Source: Desulfobacteraceae bacterium
GTDB lineage: Bacteria; Desulfobacterota; Desulfobacteria; Desulfobacterales; Desulfosalsimonadaceae
Assembly: GCA_003599885.1 (NCBI GenBank)
Contig: QZKW01000052.1
Location: 1-38,335 of the forward strand
Direction: 5' to 3'
DNA: 38,335 nt
Shown here: piece by piece, positions 14,790 through 23,120 of the stretch
Layout of the letters: each line of letters starts with the position of its first letter
How positions within the stretch are numbered: the first letter of the stretch is position 1
Translations under genes and position numbers: made by a program
Notes under the pieces: model-generated
The model's database searches: none
The model's input: the letters and a program-made list of their open reading frames with translations, nothing else
Told to the model about the DNA's origin: nothing

Positions 14790-16634
14790 ATGCTGATACC
14801 ATATACGCAAAGAAGCACGGGAGACGATAATTTGTTCACTTTGGACATCCGACGGTTATGGCTTCTATCCTTCTTATCTTTAACCGCTATCTTTTTTCTG
14901 ACCGGAACTTTGGCCCACGCTGCGTTTAACGAGCAAATAGCCATTGACCCCAAGGCCATTTCCATGGCCAATGCCTGCACGGCGGACCCGCCAGGCCTCG
15001 GTTCCATTCACTACAATCCAGCCGGGCTTTCAAAAATGCCAGAAGGCAAGATGTTTTCACAAGGGTTCATTCTGCCTTGGCTGGACATTACCCGGAAATT
15101 CGAAGCAGACCCTGAATGGGAAGGGATTTTTAACCAGTGGGGACCTCAGGAAGGCCAGGAACATGATCCGGTGGCCGGGACCGAAGACACCAACTCCAGC
15201 GGTCACTTGTATCTCCCGATTTATGACGGCTGGGTCAATTTCTTGGCCGGTCCTTCTGCCGGACTCTCTTATCGGAAACCCGAATCCAGATGGGTCTTCG
15301 CAGTGGGCAACTATGCTTCCTATGCCGGCGGCTTTAACTACGACAGTGACAGCCCGGTTTCCTACGGCGGCCGGACATTAGGTATGCAGCACCTGATATA
15401 CGCCGCACCTGCCGCCAGCTACAAGCTGAACGATGATTTAGCGATAGGCATGTCAGTGGGTATGGGACAAACGGCCATGCGCATGCGCATGAACGCCAGA
15501 GCGGTCAATGAAATGGTAGGGCTGACCCGTGTGCTGGGTGATGCGACCCAGGATCTGCATATTCCCATTCTTTCTGAACTGACCCTGCCGCCCCCCTGGT
15601 TCGGCGGCGGTGCATCACCATATGAATCACCCGCCAACCTTGAAATTAATGCCCGCGACGACTTTTCACCCAATTACAATCTTGGGATGCTCTGGGCGCC
15701 GAAACCCTGGCTGGACTATGGCCTGACCTATCAAAGCGAAACCAAAACCGATTTAAATGGCAAATATATCATTAATTACTCCCCTCAATGGCAGAAAATG
15801 ATGGCCTGGCAGGGCAGTTCCCCTCTGCTGTTGATTGTTTCCGGCATGTTTCAACTGCCTACTCAGGCCGTGGCCCAGCAGGCCGGCAGCGTGACTTCTG
15901 AAAATATATTTCCCCAGAGGGTTCAGACCGGCATTGCCCTAAAACCGAACAAGCGCCTAAAATTCTTGTTTGATGTGAACTGGTCCGACTGGTCATCGAC
16001 TCAGGAAAACAACTTTCAAACCGACCAGGACGTCCAGTTGCTGCAACTGCTCAAAATGCTCGGGTACACCGGCGGACACCGGAACTTGATTGTCCCCCGA
16101 AAACTGAAAGACACTATTAGCTGGGGGACAGCCATTGAATTCCAGGCCACCCAAAAGCTTGAGCTGCGGTGCGGGTATGAATGGCGACCTACTTCCGTAC
16201 GCCCGGAGCTGGCGGATTTACTGTATTTTATACCGGATCTGCACAATGTGGGCGTCGGCGCCGGGGTAAAACTCCCCCATGGTGTCGTCTTGGATGTTGG
16301 CTTTGGATTACTGTGGAACTCATCTTATAAGATTCCCAACAATTCCAGCACTAACAGCACTTCCACCGATTTTTGGAAACCCCTCGGCAATACATATGCA
16401 GGGATAGACATTGAACAGGAAACTTATATTTATGTGGCTGCAGCTAAGGTCACCGTGCCTTTCCATGCTTTTATCGAACATCAGAAACACCTGATGCACA
16501 AACAACATGAAGCTGTCGGCCATCTCATCCATTTATTGAAAAAACCCGTTGACCTGTTGAAAAAATCCTTTGGCGGCGGTGAAAAAATCGAAGAAACTGC
16601 GGCAACGCCTGGTGACTCCAAAACACATGAATAG
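14790..16634 (+). CDS. FadL/OmpP1/TodX-family outer-membrane protein with C-terminal extension
   Basis: This product of up to 614 residues has a signal peptide ending ALAHA-like (GTLAHA, residue 44) and then the FadL hallmark: AISMANACTADPPGLGSIHY followed by NPAGLSKMPEG. Repeated aromatic amphipathic strands follow (FKLNLG-type segments such as NYNLGMLWAPKPWLDYGLTY). FadL proteins carry hydrophobic molecules across the outer membrane. The last strand (YIYVAAAKVTVPFHAF) is followed by about 55 helical, basic residues, whereas barrels usually end in an aromatic. The ATG at 14790 has no Shine-Dalgarno; an in-frame TTG at 14832, seven bases after GGGAGA, may be the real start and gives a normal 30-residue signal peptide. 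It follows the SPOR-barrel gene by 12 bases. Confidence 0.82.
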   Translation: MLIPYTQRSTGDDNLFTLDIRRLWLLSFLSLTAIFFLTGTLAHAAFNEQIAIDPKAISMANACTADPPGLGSIHYNPAGLSKMPEGKMFSQGFILPWLDITRKFEADPEWEGIFNQWGPQEGQEHDPVAGTEDTNSSGHLYLPIYDGWVNFLAGPSAGLSYRKPESRWVFAVGNYASYAGGFNYDSDSPVSYGGRTLGMQHLIYAAPAASYKLNDDLAIGMSVGMGQTAMRMRMNARAVNEMVGLTRVLGDATQDLHIPILSELTLPPPWFGGGASPYESPANLEINARDDFSPNYNLGMLWAPKPWLDYGLTYQSETKTDLNGKYIINYSPQWQKMMAWQGSSPLLLIVSGMFQLPTQAVAQQAGSVTSENIFPQRVQTGIALKPNKRLKFLFDVNWSDWSSTQENNFQTDQDVQLLQLLKMLGYTGGHRNLIVPRKLKDTISWGTAIEFQATQKLELRCGYEWRPTSVRPELADLLYFIPDLHNVGVGAGVKLPHGVVLDVGFGLLWNSSYKIPNNSSTNSTSTDFWKPLGNTYAGIDIEQETYIYVAAAKVTVPFHAFIEHQKHLMHKQHEAVGHLIHLLKKPVDLLKKSFGGGEKIEETAATPGDSKTHE

Positions 16635-16667
16635 CAACTATCCTGCGAATCGATATTGGCCCTAAAA

Positions 16668-16696
16668 GTAGCAGCATATTTGATATATGCTGTTAC
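16668..16696. terminator. Perfect hairpin downstream of the FadL-like gene
   Basis: GTAGCAGCATAT (16668-16679) pairs with ATATGCTGTTAC (16685-16696) over 12 pairs including one G-U, with a five-base loop. GTAAAAATATT rather than a T-run follows, so it may be a 3' end-stabilising structure or a rho-assisted terminator. The rest of the 16635-17000 gap holds promoter-like sequences and no gene I can see. Confidence 0.5.
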
Positions 16697-16877
16697 GTAA
16701 AAATATTGGGCAAAACCCCGTTGACGATTTCGTCCACCATTAATACTTTAGAGGCGCATTTATCAACACCGTAATTCTTTCATCTCCCAGATTGTCACGT
16801 TTTTTTGAGACTTCGTATTCTTTAATTTCATGCCCCCGTTATAAACCATTTACCTTAAATAAACTCATCCTCGTCAC

Positions 16878-16906
16878 TTGACAACCGGCTCAACCTTTCA
16901 TATGGT
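16878..16906 (+). promoter_or_regulatory. Upstream candidate sigma70 promoter
   Basis: TTGACA at 16878-16883 and TATGGT at 16901-16906 are spaced by 17 bases (10 of 12 consensus positions). It is a second, weaker candidate for the propeller operon, 59 bases upstream of the -10 of the better one. Confidence 0.4.
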
Positions 16907-16941
16907 TTCAAAAATTATTCATTTGCTGCAGTCGATATCTT

Positions 16942-16970
16942 TCGACAACCTACCGGGTATTGTTTATAAT
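16942..16970 (+). promoter_or_regulatory. Sigma70-type promoter for the propeller/TPR operon
   Basis: TCGACA at 16942-16947 and a perfect TATAAT at 16965-16970 have the optimal 17-base spacing. The transcript would begin near 16977, 24 bases before the ATG at 17001, which has AAGGA at 16989-16993. Confidence 0.7.
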
Positions 16971-17000
16971 ACTCATCATTAAACTCACAAGGATGCCCAA

Positions 17001-18764
17001 ATGCCAAAAAAAATGAGAACTTTTTACATCATTTTGATTCTGAATTTCATCGCATCAACGATGGTTTTTGCCGGCGCCTCAGATGACCAATCACTTCTCG
17101 GTCTTGAGGAGTCGGATAAGCCTCAAAAACCCGCTGGCATGCAAGCAATGCGACAAAACACTCAACCTAATGTTCGGGAAACTTTGCTTGGAAAGCTTCC
17201 AAAGGGATACCAAATCATTCCCGATTCCATCAAAATGAGTCCGGATTTAAGAGACGTTGCTTATGCTGCTTATTCCGATGAAACCCATAATATTATCCAA
17301 TTTAACAACCAAACCAGCCCGATATATTACGCCGTACAACCCAATTATCCGATTTTCAGCCCGGAGAAAAACCGATATGCTTATATCGCATATAAAAATA
17401 AAGATAAAGTTGCGATAGTGGTTGACGGTCAAACAATAGATACACCTGATAATGCAGGGAATTTTTTATTCAGTCCTAACGGTGCACGATATGCATGTAG
17501 AGCGCAAAAAAACAATCAGCAGTATACGATTGTGGATGGCATTCCCGGACCAACGTATAAGGGTATTCCAATCAAAGACAATTTTGCCTTCAGCGACGAG
17601 GGAGAACGTTTTATTTATGTGGCGCTCAAAAACGATTCTTGCGTGGCAGTGGTGGACGGTCGCGAGGAGACTTCCGCCTTTAATTTTATTACTAGCGTCA
17701 GGTTCAGTATGGATTCAACTCAATACGCATATAAAGCCCGGACAGAAAAGAAAGCAAATGGCGCTGAAAAATGGTGCGTGGTCCAGAATGGCAAGGCAGG
17801 CAAAATCTATGATCGTATATTTGATTTAATTTTCAGCTATGACTCCAAACATCTGGCCTATACTGTCATCAATAACAAAAAACTGATGCTTGTGTTTGAC
17901 GGCCGTGAAATGGAGCCCTATGATATAGTTGGGCTCCCGGTGTTTTCATTTGATTCAAAGAGCTTTGCCTATGCCTATTCGGAAAACAAAAAATGGTATA
18001 TTATCATTAACGATGAAAAAAGCTCTGCATTTGATCAGATCTATAAATTTTATTTTAGCCCGGATTCCAAAAGAAGCGCCTTTTTCGCCAGAACCAGTGA
18101 TGAGTGGGATTGTATTGTCGATGGTAAAAAAAGCGTAAGTTTTGATAAAATGGTCGAGACATTTAAATTCAGCCCCGATTCTACGCGGTATGTGTATGCC
18201 GGAGTGAATGAGGATGGCAGTCAGATGATAGTTGACGGGATTCCCGGGTCTGTTTACAAGTCTGTGGGGGAACCTTACTTCAGCCCTGATTCCAAAACAT
18301 TGGTTTACCGCGCGATTCGACCTGAAGAAAACAAATGGATAACTGTTTTGGACAATAGAGAATCAAAAAAAAGATACAACGGAATTGGTAAATACGAGTT
18401 CTCACCAGATTCAAGGCATCTTGCCTTTCCTGCATTTATCAGTATTAATCAGACCGTGATGGTGGTGGATGGGAATGAAGAATGCGCAGATAAAAATTAC
18501 AAAATATTAGGAGATCCCACTTTCAGTCCGAACGGGAATTATATTGTTTATCACGCCATGGCTGCCCCAGAAAACTGGCATTTAGTCATCAATGGACAGG
18601 TACTGCCTGGAGCTTACGGCGGTTTTATGAAAGGTACGCCTATCATCTTTGATTCTCCAACCCATTTTCATACACTTGGGGTCAAAGCCGGGGGCGAAGA
18701 ATTTGTATTGATTGATGTGGATATTCCCGAAACGCTTAAACTTACATCCGAGCTTAAATCATGA
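17001..18764 (+). CDS. Exported PD40/WD40-like beta-propeller repeat protein
   Basis: This 587-residue protein has a signal peptide ending around VFAGA (residue 24-26). From about residue 75 it is built from roughly ten repeats of 40-50 residues, each with a FSPDSKxxAY-type strand followed by an hxxVVDGxx strand (FSPNGARYACRA then YTIVDG; FSPDSTRYVYAG then MIVDG). This pattern is like PD40 (WD40-like, TolB-type) propeller blades, although the regular VDG motif makes it a distinct variant. No catalytic residues are recognisable; a periplasmic or surface protein-binding scaffold is likely. The coding sequence is noticeably more AT-rich than its neighbours. It is the first gene of a four-gene operon and overlaps the next gene by four bases (ATGA). 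Confidence 0.75.
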   Translation: MPKKMRTFYIILILNFIASTMVFAGASDDQSLLGLEESDKPQKPAGMQAMRQNTQPNVRETLLGKLPKGYQIIPDSIKMSPDLRDVAYAAYSDETHNIIQFNNQTSPIYYAVQPNYPIFSPEKNRYAYIAYKNKDKVAIVVDGQTIDTPDNAGNFLFSPNGARYACRAQKNNQQYTIVDGIPGPTYKGIPIKDNFAFSDEGERFIYVALKNDSCVAVVDGREETSAFNFITSVRFSMDSTQYAYKARTEKKANGAEKWCVVQNGKAGKIYDRIFDLIFSYDSKHLAYTVINNKKLMLVFDGREMEPYDIVGLPVFSFDSKSFAYAYSENKKWYIIINDEKSSAFDQIYKFYFSPDSKRSAFFARTSDEWDCIVDGKKSVSFDKMVETFKFSPDSTRYVYAGVNEDGSQMIVDGIPGSVYKSVGEPYFSPDSKTLVYRAIRPEENKWITVLDNRESKKRYNGIGKYEFSPDSRHLAFPAFISINQTVMVVDGNEECADKNYKILGDPTFSPNGNYIVYHAMAAPENWHLVINGQVLPGAYGGFMKGTPIIFDSPTHFHTLGVKAGGEEFVLIDVDIPETLKLTSELKS

Positions 18765-20791
18765 TGAAATCAATGATATTCGTTATACGTCCCATTTGCT
18801 TTATTTTCGTTGTTCTTCTGTCCTTGGCGAACGTGGCTTTATCTGTGGAACCAAACCAGCAGCCCACCCCGATATTTGCAGGTCAGTGGCCCTATCACCC
18901 AGGCAAGGGCATTGCGATGGATATCAACCGGGATCTTTTGTTTTTAGGGGACGGTGACCGCATCGACGTATTAGACTCCGAGTTCAACCAGATATCCACA
19001 ACAACGATCACCGAAACCGGCTTGGTCAGCGGCCTGTTTTATTCTGCTTCGGATCACCTTCTGTACGTCGCATGTAAAAATAACGGCTTGTGGATCATGG
19101 ATGTGTCAAATCCCGAACATCCTTTTAAAGCCGGCGCCTACTTTCCGGAAGCCTCCGCGACGGAAATCAACGGGGTATTTGTGGAAGGAGGCATAGCATA
19201 CCTCGCCGGTGGGGTGGACGGGCTGTTCATTTTAGATGTAACGGATACCGCCAACCCGAAAGTATTGAGCCGGTCCCGTCTTCCCGGCGGGTTTGGGATT
19301 TCTTATGCCATTGATATCATTGCTTCCGGCAAATTTGCCTATGTTGCGGATCTCTACAACGGCATTCATGTGGTGGATGCCACTGATCCGGCCAAACCGG
19401 TCTATAAAAAAGGCATCGCCCTGCCCGGGGCCAGCAACATAACGCTCTCTATGAATTATTTATTTGCCACCCTTCAAGGCAATGGTATGGGCATCATTAA
19501 TATCACCACGCCCGCATCTCCTGTTGTGGACAGCGTGTATAAAACGGATGACGTAGAAACAGTCGTTCGGGTTGCTGATAATCTGGCCTATATCGGATAC
19601 GGGCCCGCCGGGTTACGGGTGGTTGATGTCACAGATAAGACTGACTCGGACCGTAACCCGCCACTCGGAACATACACGGACTCCGGCTGCACCAGCATCG
19701 GTCTCTCGGATGACGAAGCAAGCCTTTACATGACCACCAATCAGGCCGGGCTCGAAAAAATCGATATCAGCGACAAGGCTGACATGAAACCGCTCTTGTT
19801 CTATGACACGCCCGCAGATGCAGTGGCTGTTGATATTTCTAACGGGTATGCGTTTATTCTCGATGACAACACAGGGAGCTCACCCGAAAAGGAAGGACTC
19901 CGGATCCTTCAGATGTCACCCTTCAAGGAATCGGTTCAGTTGTTTTTAAAAGGATTTTGCGCCACACCGGGTGAAGCCACAGATGTAATGATTTCAGGCG
20001 ATTTTGCGTTTGTTGCCGACGGCGAGATGGGGCTCCAAATAATTGATATGACAGATAAAATCGCTCCAGCTATCATTGGATCATTTGACACCCCCGGCTT
20101 TGCCTCCGGCATTTATGTCAGCGGGAATTACGCCTACATCGCTGATGGAGATATGGGCATGATGATCGTGGATATCACGAATAAACAAGCACCCGTAAAA
20201 ATTGCATCCATTGACACCCCCGGGGTTGCTTCTAAGGTCGCTGTGGCCGGAAATTTCGCTTTTATCGGAGATGGCGATGCAGGGCTTCAGATCGTTGATG
20301 TAACCAGTAAAATCACCCCGGTCATTTCCGGGGCCATTGACACGCCCGGCTTTGCATCCGGTGTTTTTGTCAGCGGTGATTACGCCTACATCGCTGATGG
20401 AGACATGGGCATGATGATCGTGAATATCATGGATAAAGAAAACCCCATCCGAGTCACATCTGTGGACACACCCGGATTTGCCGTAAATATTTCCGTGATT
20501 GGGAATTACGCCTATGTGGCGGACGGAGAAAAAGGCGTTTGCGTCATCAATGTAACTGTCCCGGAACAACCTGTCAGAGAGGACAGCATGGCCTATGATG
20601 CCGATGGTTTTGCCTTTGATATTTCCAGCGGCTACACGTCTGAAGGAGAGGCACTGTTTACCTTTCTCGCCGATGGACCGGCTGGATTAATCGCCATTAA
20701 CCTGATACCGGAAGAGAAGGATAATGTGGTTGATCCGGGCGGCAGCGGGGGCGGTTGCTTTATCCGGACAGCATCGGAAAGCAAACAATAA
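18761..20791 (+). CDS. LVIVD-repeat beta-propeller protein with CFI-box-like C-terminus
   Basis: The 676-residue product has a signal peptide (about 1-28) and then LVIVD-type repeats of about 42 residues through the whole protein (GLFILDVTDTANPKVL, GIHVVDATDPAKPV, GLQIIDMTDKIAPAII, GLQIVDVTSKITPVIS). LVIVD repeats fold as extracytoplasmic propellers, common on bacterial surface proteins. A Gly-rich linker leads to GGSGGGCFIRTASESKQ at the C-terminus. This resembles the start of the CFI-box C-terminal motif (GGGCFIATAAYG) of many deltaproteobacterial exported proteins, but it stops soon after and the core is altered. Start overlaps the previous stop, indicating translational coupling. The precise ligand is unknown. 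Confidence 0.82.
   Translation: MMKSMIFVIRPICFIFVVLLSLANVALSVEPNQQPTPIFAGQWPYHPGKGIAMDINRDLLFLGDGDRIDVLDSEFNQISTTTITETGLVSGLFYSASDHLLYVACKNNGLWIMDVSNPEHPFKAGAYFPEASATEINGVFVEGGIAYLAGGVDGLFILDVTDTANPKVLSRSRLPGGFGISYAIDIIASGKFAYVADLYNGIHVVDATDPAKPVYKKGIALPGASNITLSMNYLFATLQGNGMGIINITTPASPVVDSVYKTDDVETVVRVADNLAYIGYGPAGLRVVDVTDKTDSDRNPPLGTYTDSGCTSIGLSDDEASLYMTTNQAGLEKIDISDKADMKPLLFYDTPADAVAVDISNGYAFILDDNTGSSPEKEGLRILQMSPFKESVQLFLKGFCATPGEATDVMISGDFAFVADGEMGLQIIDMTDKIAPAIIGSFDTPGFASGIYVSGNYAYIADGDMGMMIVDITNKQAPVKIASIDTPGVASKVAVAGNFAFIGDGDAGLQIVDVTSKITPVISGAIDTPGFASGVFVSGDYAYIADGDMGMMIVNIMDKENPIRVTSVDTPGFAVNISVIGNYAYVADGEKGVCVINVTVPEQPVREDSMAYDADGFAFDISSGYTSEGEALFTFLADGPAGLIAINLIPEEKDNVVDPGGSGGGCFIRTASESKQ
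20087..20590 (+). repeat. Internal 252-bp DNA repeat in the LVIVD gene
   Basis: The segment starting GACACCCCCGGCTTTGCCTC at 20087 recurs at 20339 with high identity for about 100 bases, a 252-base (84-residue, two-blade) period. The intervening blade is a diverged relative. This points to recent duplication of a pair of propeller blades. Confidence 0.6.
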
Positions 20792-20831
20792 AAGATACAA
20801 AAAATAAAAAGAAAGTTATTGGGTTCGGCAA

Positions 20832-23120
20832 ATGAAAAAAATATCCCTGTTAAGCAAAATCCTTGCGGTGATTTTCACCATCAGTATGATAACCGGCTGT
20901 TCCGGCGAGGATGAAAAAACAGCCTGTTACAACAGGGCAAAGGATTGCTATGACAGGCAAGACTACCTCTGCGCAGAATCGGCGCTTGAAAAGGCCATTC
21001 AGATCGATCCGGATTTTGCGGGCGCTTATGCGAATCTGGGAGAGGTCCAACTAAAACTCGGCAAAATCACAAACGCGTTTGCCGCCTATAAAAAAGCCGC
21101 TGACCTGTCGCCGGATCTCCCCGAAGTGCAGATGCGGCTGGCCATGCTGTATATGCTAAACAAGGAAACCGCCAAGGCCAGACAAATACTCCAGAATGTA
21201 CTGGTCATCGCCCCGGAGAATTTGACCGCAAACTTTCTTATGGCGGAATTCCATGAAATGGCGGGTGAACATGAGAGGGCGGAAATCCTGCTTAAAAAAA
21301 TCATTACATCAGATCACACCCAAATCCGGGCTTATTTAAACCTTTCTAACTTGATGATTCGAAAGGACAATATAGCTGAGGCGGAAAAGGTGTTGAAGTC
21401 TGCATTAACAGATCAACCGTCCTCCATGCACATTATCCTCGCCCTCTATCATTTATATATCAACCAGAAAAAACTTACAGACGCGGAGAAGCTTCTACAG
21501 ACCGCCATTGTCGCGAATCCGGAAATCACAGAACTCCGCCTTTTGATGGGAAACCTGTATTTCAATATGGCCCGCCTGGAGCAATCCGAAGCTGAATACC
21601 TTAAAGCCGTTTCATTGAACCCCCACAATCCTGAACCTGCGATAATGGCCGCCAATTTCTATACCGCCATCAACCGCGTGGACAAGGCGCAGGCCATGTA
21701 TCAAAAAGCCCTGTCCATCCAGCCGAACAATCCCGGACTTATGCTTCATCTTGCCAGATTCCATCTAACCAACCGGAATTTTAGTGACTCGGAGCTCATT
21801 ATCAATCAAATACTTCAAAAAAATCCGTCTTTCCTTCCGGCTGCGATTCTTAAAAGTGAGACTCTGATCGCAAAAAGTGAATGGGACACCGCTATTCTGT
21901 ATCTTGATGATCTGATCCAAAAAAATCCCAATACCTCTCAGCTCTATTATTTAAAAGGCGTGTCGCTGCTTAAAAAAAATCAACCGGATCTCGCCCAAAT
22001 CGAATTTGGGAAAATCTCTGCAGCCAGCCCGGAATTCATCAACGCAAAGCTCATGCTTGCAGGAATATTTCTGGCTGAAAATCGCCTGGTGCAAGCCAGA
22101 GAATGCGGAGAAGCCATTCTTAAACTCGATGCGGACAATTACCAGGCAAGAAAAATCCTGGGAAATATTTTCATGCTCGAAAACCGTTTCGATGAAGCCA
22201 ACACTTATTTTCAGTCCCTTATTGACCTTTCTCCGAAAAATCCGGATGGTTTTTTTCTTTTGGGCCTGTCTTACCGGCAGCAAAAAAAATATTCGGATGC
22301 CACAAAAAATTTTGAGGCAGCGCTATCCAAGGGGCACACGGACATTAACGTATTTGTAAATCTGATTTCCACCCTTATCGAAAATGGCCTTGTTGATGAC
22401 GCCTTACAGCGGTGCAAAGACGCACTAAAAAATATCAAGAACCAGCCCACATCCCAATCCATTGTTTTTGATTTAATGGGTCGTCTTTACCTGGCAAAAA
22501 ACCAGGCAGGTGAAGCGGAAAAGAACTTTAAATCCGCGATTATTTCAAACCCGAATTACCTGCCCCCCTATTATTCTCTTGCCAAAATTTATTTTTCCGA
22601 AAACCGGGAAGACGCCGCCATATCCCAGTACCAGGCTGCCATCAAAAGCCGGGATGGAATGGATCGGGAACAACCCAACATGATGCTGGGAATAATTTTT
22701 TCCATTAAAAAACAGTGGAACCTTGCACAATTTCATTACCGGAAAGCCCTTGAACTGAATCCGGATTTTGCACCTGCGGCCAATAACCTTGCATACTTGC
22801 TGGCAGAGCAGGAAACGAATTTAGATGAAGCCCTGCGTCTTGCATTAAAGGCCCGCAAGATTTTACCCGATGACCCGAGAGTGGCTGATACTCTGGGATG
22901 GGTGTATGTCAAGCTGGGCTTCTATGAGCAGGCCGTTCAATCTTTTTCGGAGAGTATTCAGCGACTGCCTGATCATGCCGAAATCCATTTCCATCTGGGC
23001 GTGGCCTATTTCAAAAAAGGGGAACTTCGCGAGGCAAAGGCGTCTCTTGAGCATGCCCTTAATCTGGACAAAAATTTTTCAGGCGCCACTCAGGCAGCAC
23101 AAATTCTGGCTGACATTTGA
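20832..23120 (+). CDS. Large TPR-repeat lipoprotein (PrsT-like)
   Basis: This 762-residue protein starts with a lipoprotein signal whose lipobox ITGC places the lipidated Cys at 23; Ser at the next position predicts outer-membrane sorting. About 20 TPR repeats occupy nearly all the rest (AYANLGEVQLKLGKITNAFA, AKIYFSENREDAAISQYQAA, HFHLGVAYFKKGELREAKAS). Size, lipidation and all-TPR architecture resemble PrsT, the TPR lipoprotein of PEP-CTERM/exopolysaccharide loci, but no EpsH/exosortase is present in the window. It probably scaffolds periplasmic partners such as the neighbouring propellers. It lies 40 bases after the LVIVD gene and its stop overlaps the next start by one base. Confidence 0.8.
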   Translation: MKKISLLSKILAVIFTISMITGCSGEDEKTACYNRAKDCYDRQDYLCAESALEKAIQIDPDFAGAYANLGEVQLKLGKITNAFAAYKKAADLSPDLPEVQMRLAMLYMLNKETAKARQILQNVLVIAPENLTANFLMAEFHEMAGEHERAEILLKKIITSDHTQIRAYLNLSNLMIRKDNIAEAEKVLKSALTDQPSSMHIILALYHLYINQKKLTDAEKLLQTAIVANPEITELRLLMGNLYFNMARLEQSEAEYLKAVSLNPHNPEPAIMAANFYTAINRVDKAQAMYQKALSIQPNNPGLMLHLARFHLTNRNFSDSELIINQILQKNPSFLPAAILKSETLIAKSEWDTAILYLDDLIQKNPNTSQLYYLKGVSLLKKNQPDLAQIEFGKISAASPEFINAKLMLAGIFLAENRLVQARECGEAILKLDADNYQARKILGNIFMLENRFDEANTYFQSLIDLSPKNPDGFFLLGLSYRQQKKYSDATKNFEAALSKGHTDINVFVNLISTLIENGLVDDALQRCKDALKNIKNQPTSQSIVFDLMGRLYLAKNQAGEAEKNFKSAIISNPNYLPPYYSLAKIYFSENREDAAISQYQAAIKSRDGMDREQPNMMLGIIFSIKKQWNLAQFHYRKALELNPDFAPAANNLAYLLAEQETNLDEALRLALKARKILPDDPRVADTLGWVYVKLGFYEQAVQSFSESIQRLPDHAEIHFHLGVAYFKKGELREAKASLEHALNLDKNFSGATQAAQILADI

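Noticed and set aside
20087-20590. Possible CRISPR or satellite repeat
   Set aside because: The 252-base period is in frame and corresponds to two LVIVD propeller blades.
20832-23120. PEP-CTERM/exosortase system on the strength of the PrsT-like lipoprotein
   Set aside because: No exosortase and no PEP-CTERM tail was seen in the window; TPR lipoproteins are widespread.
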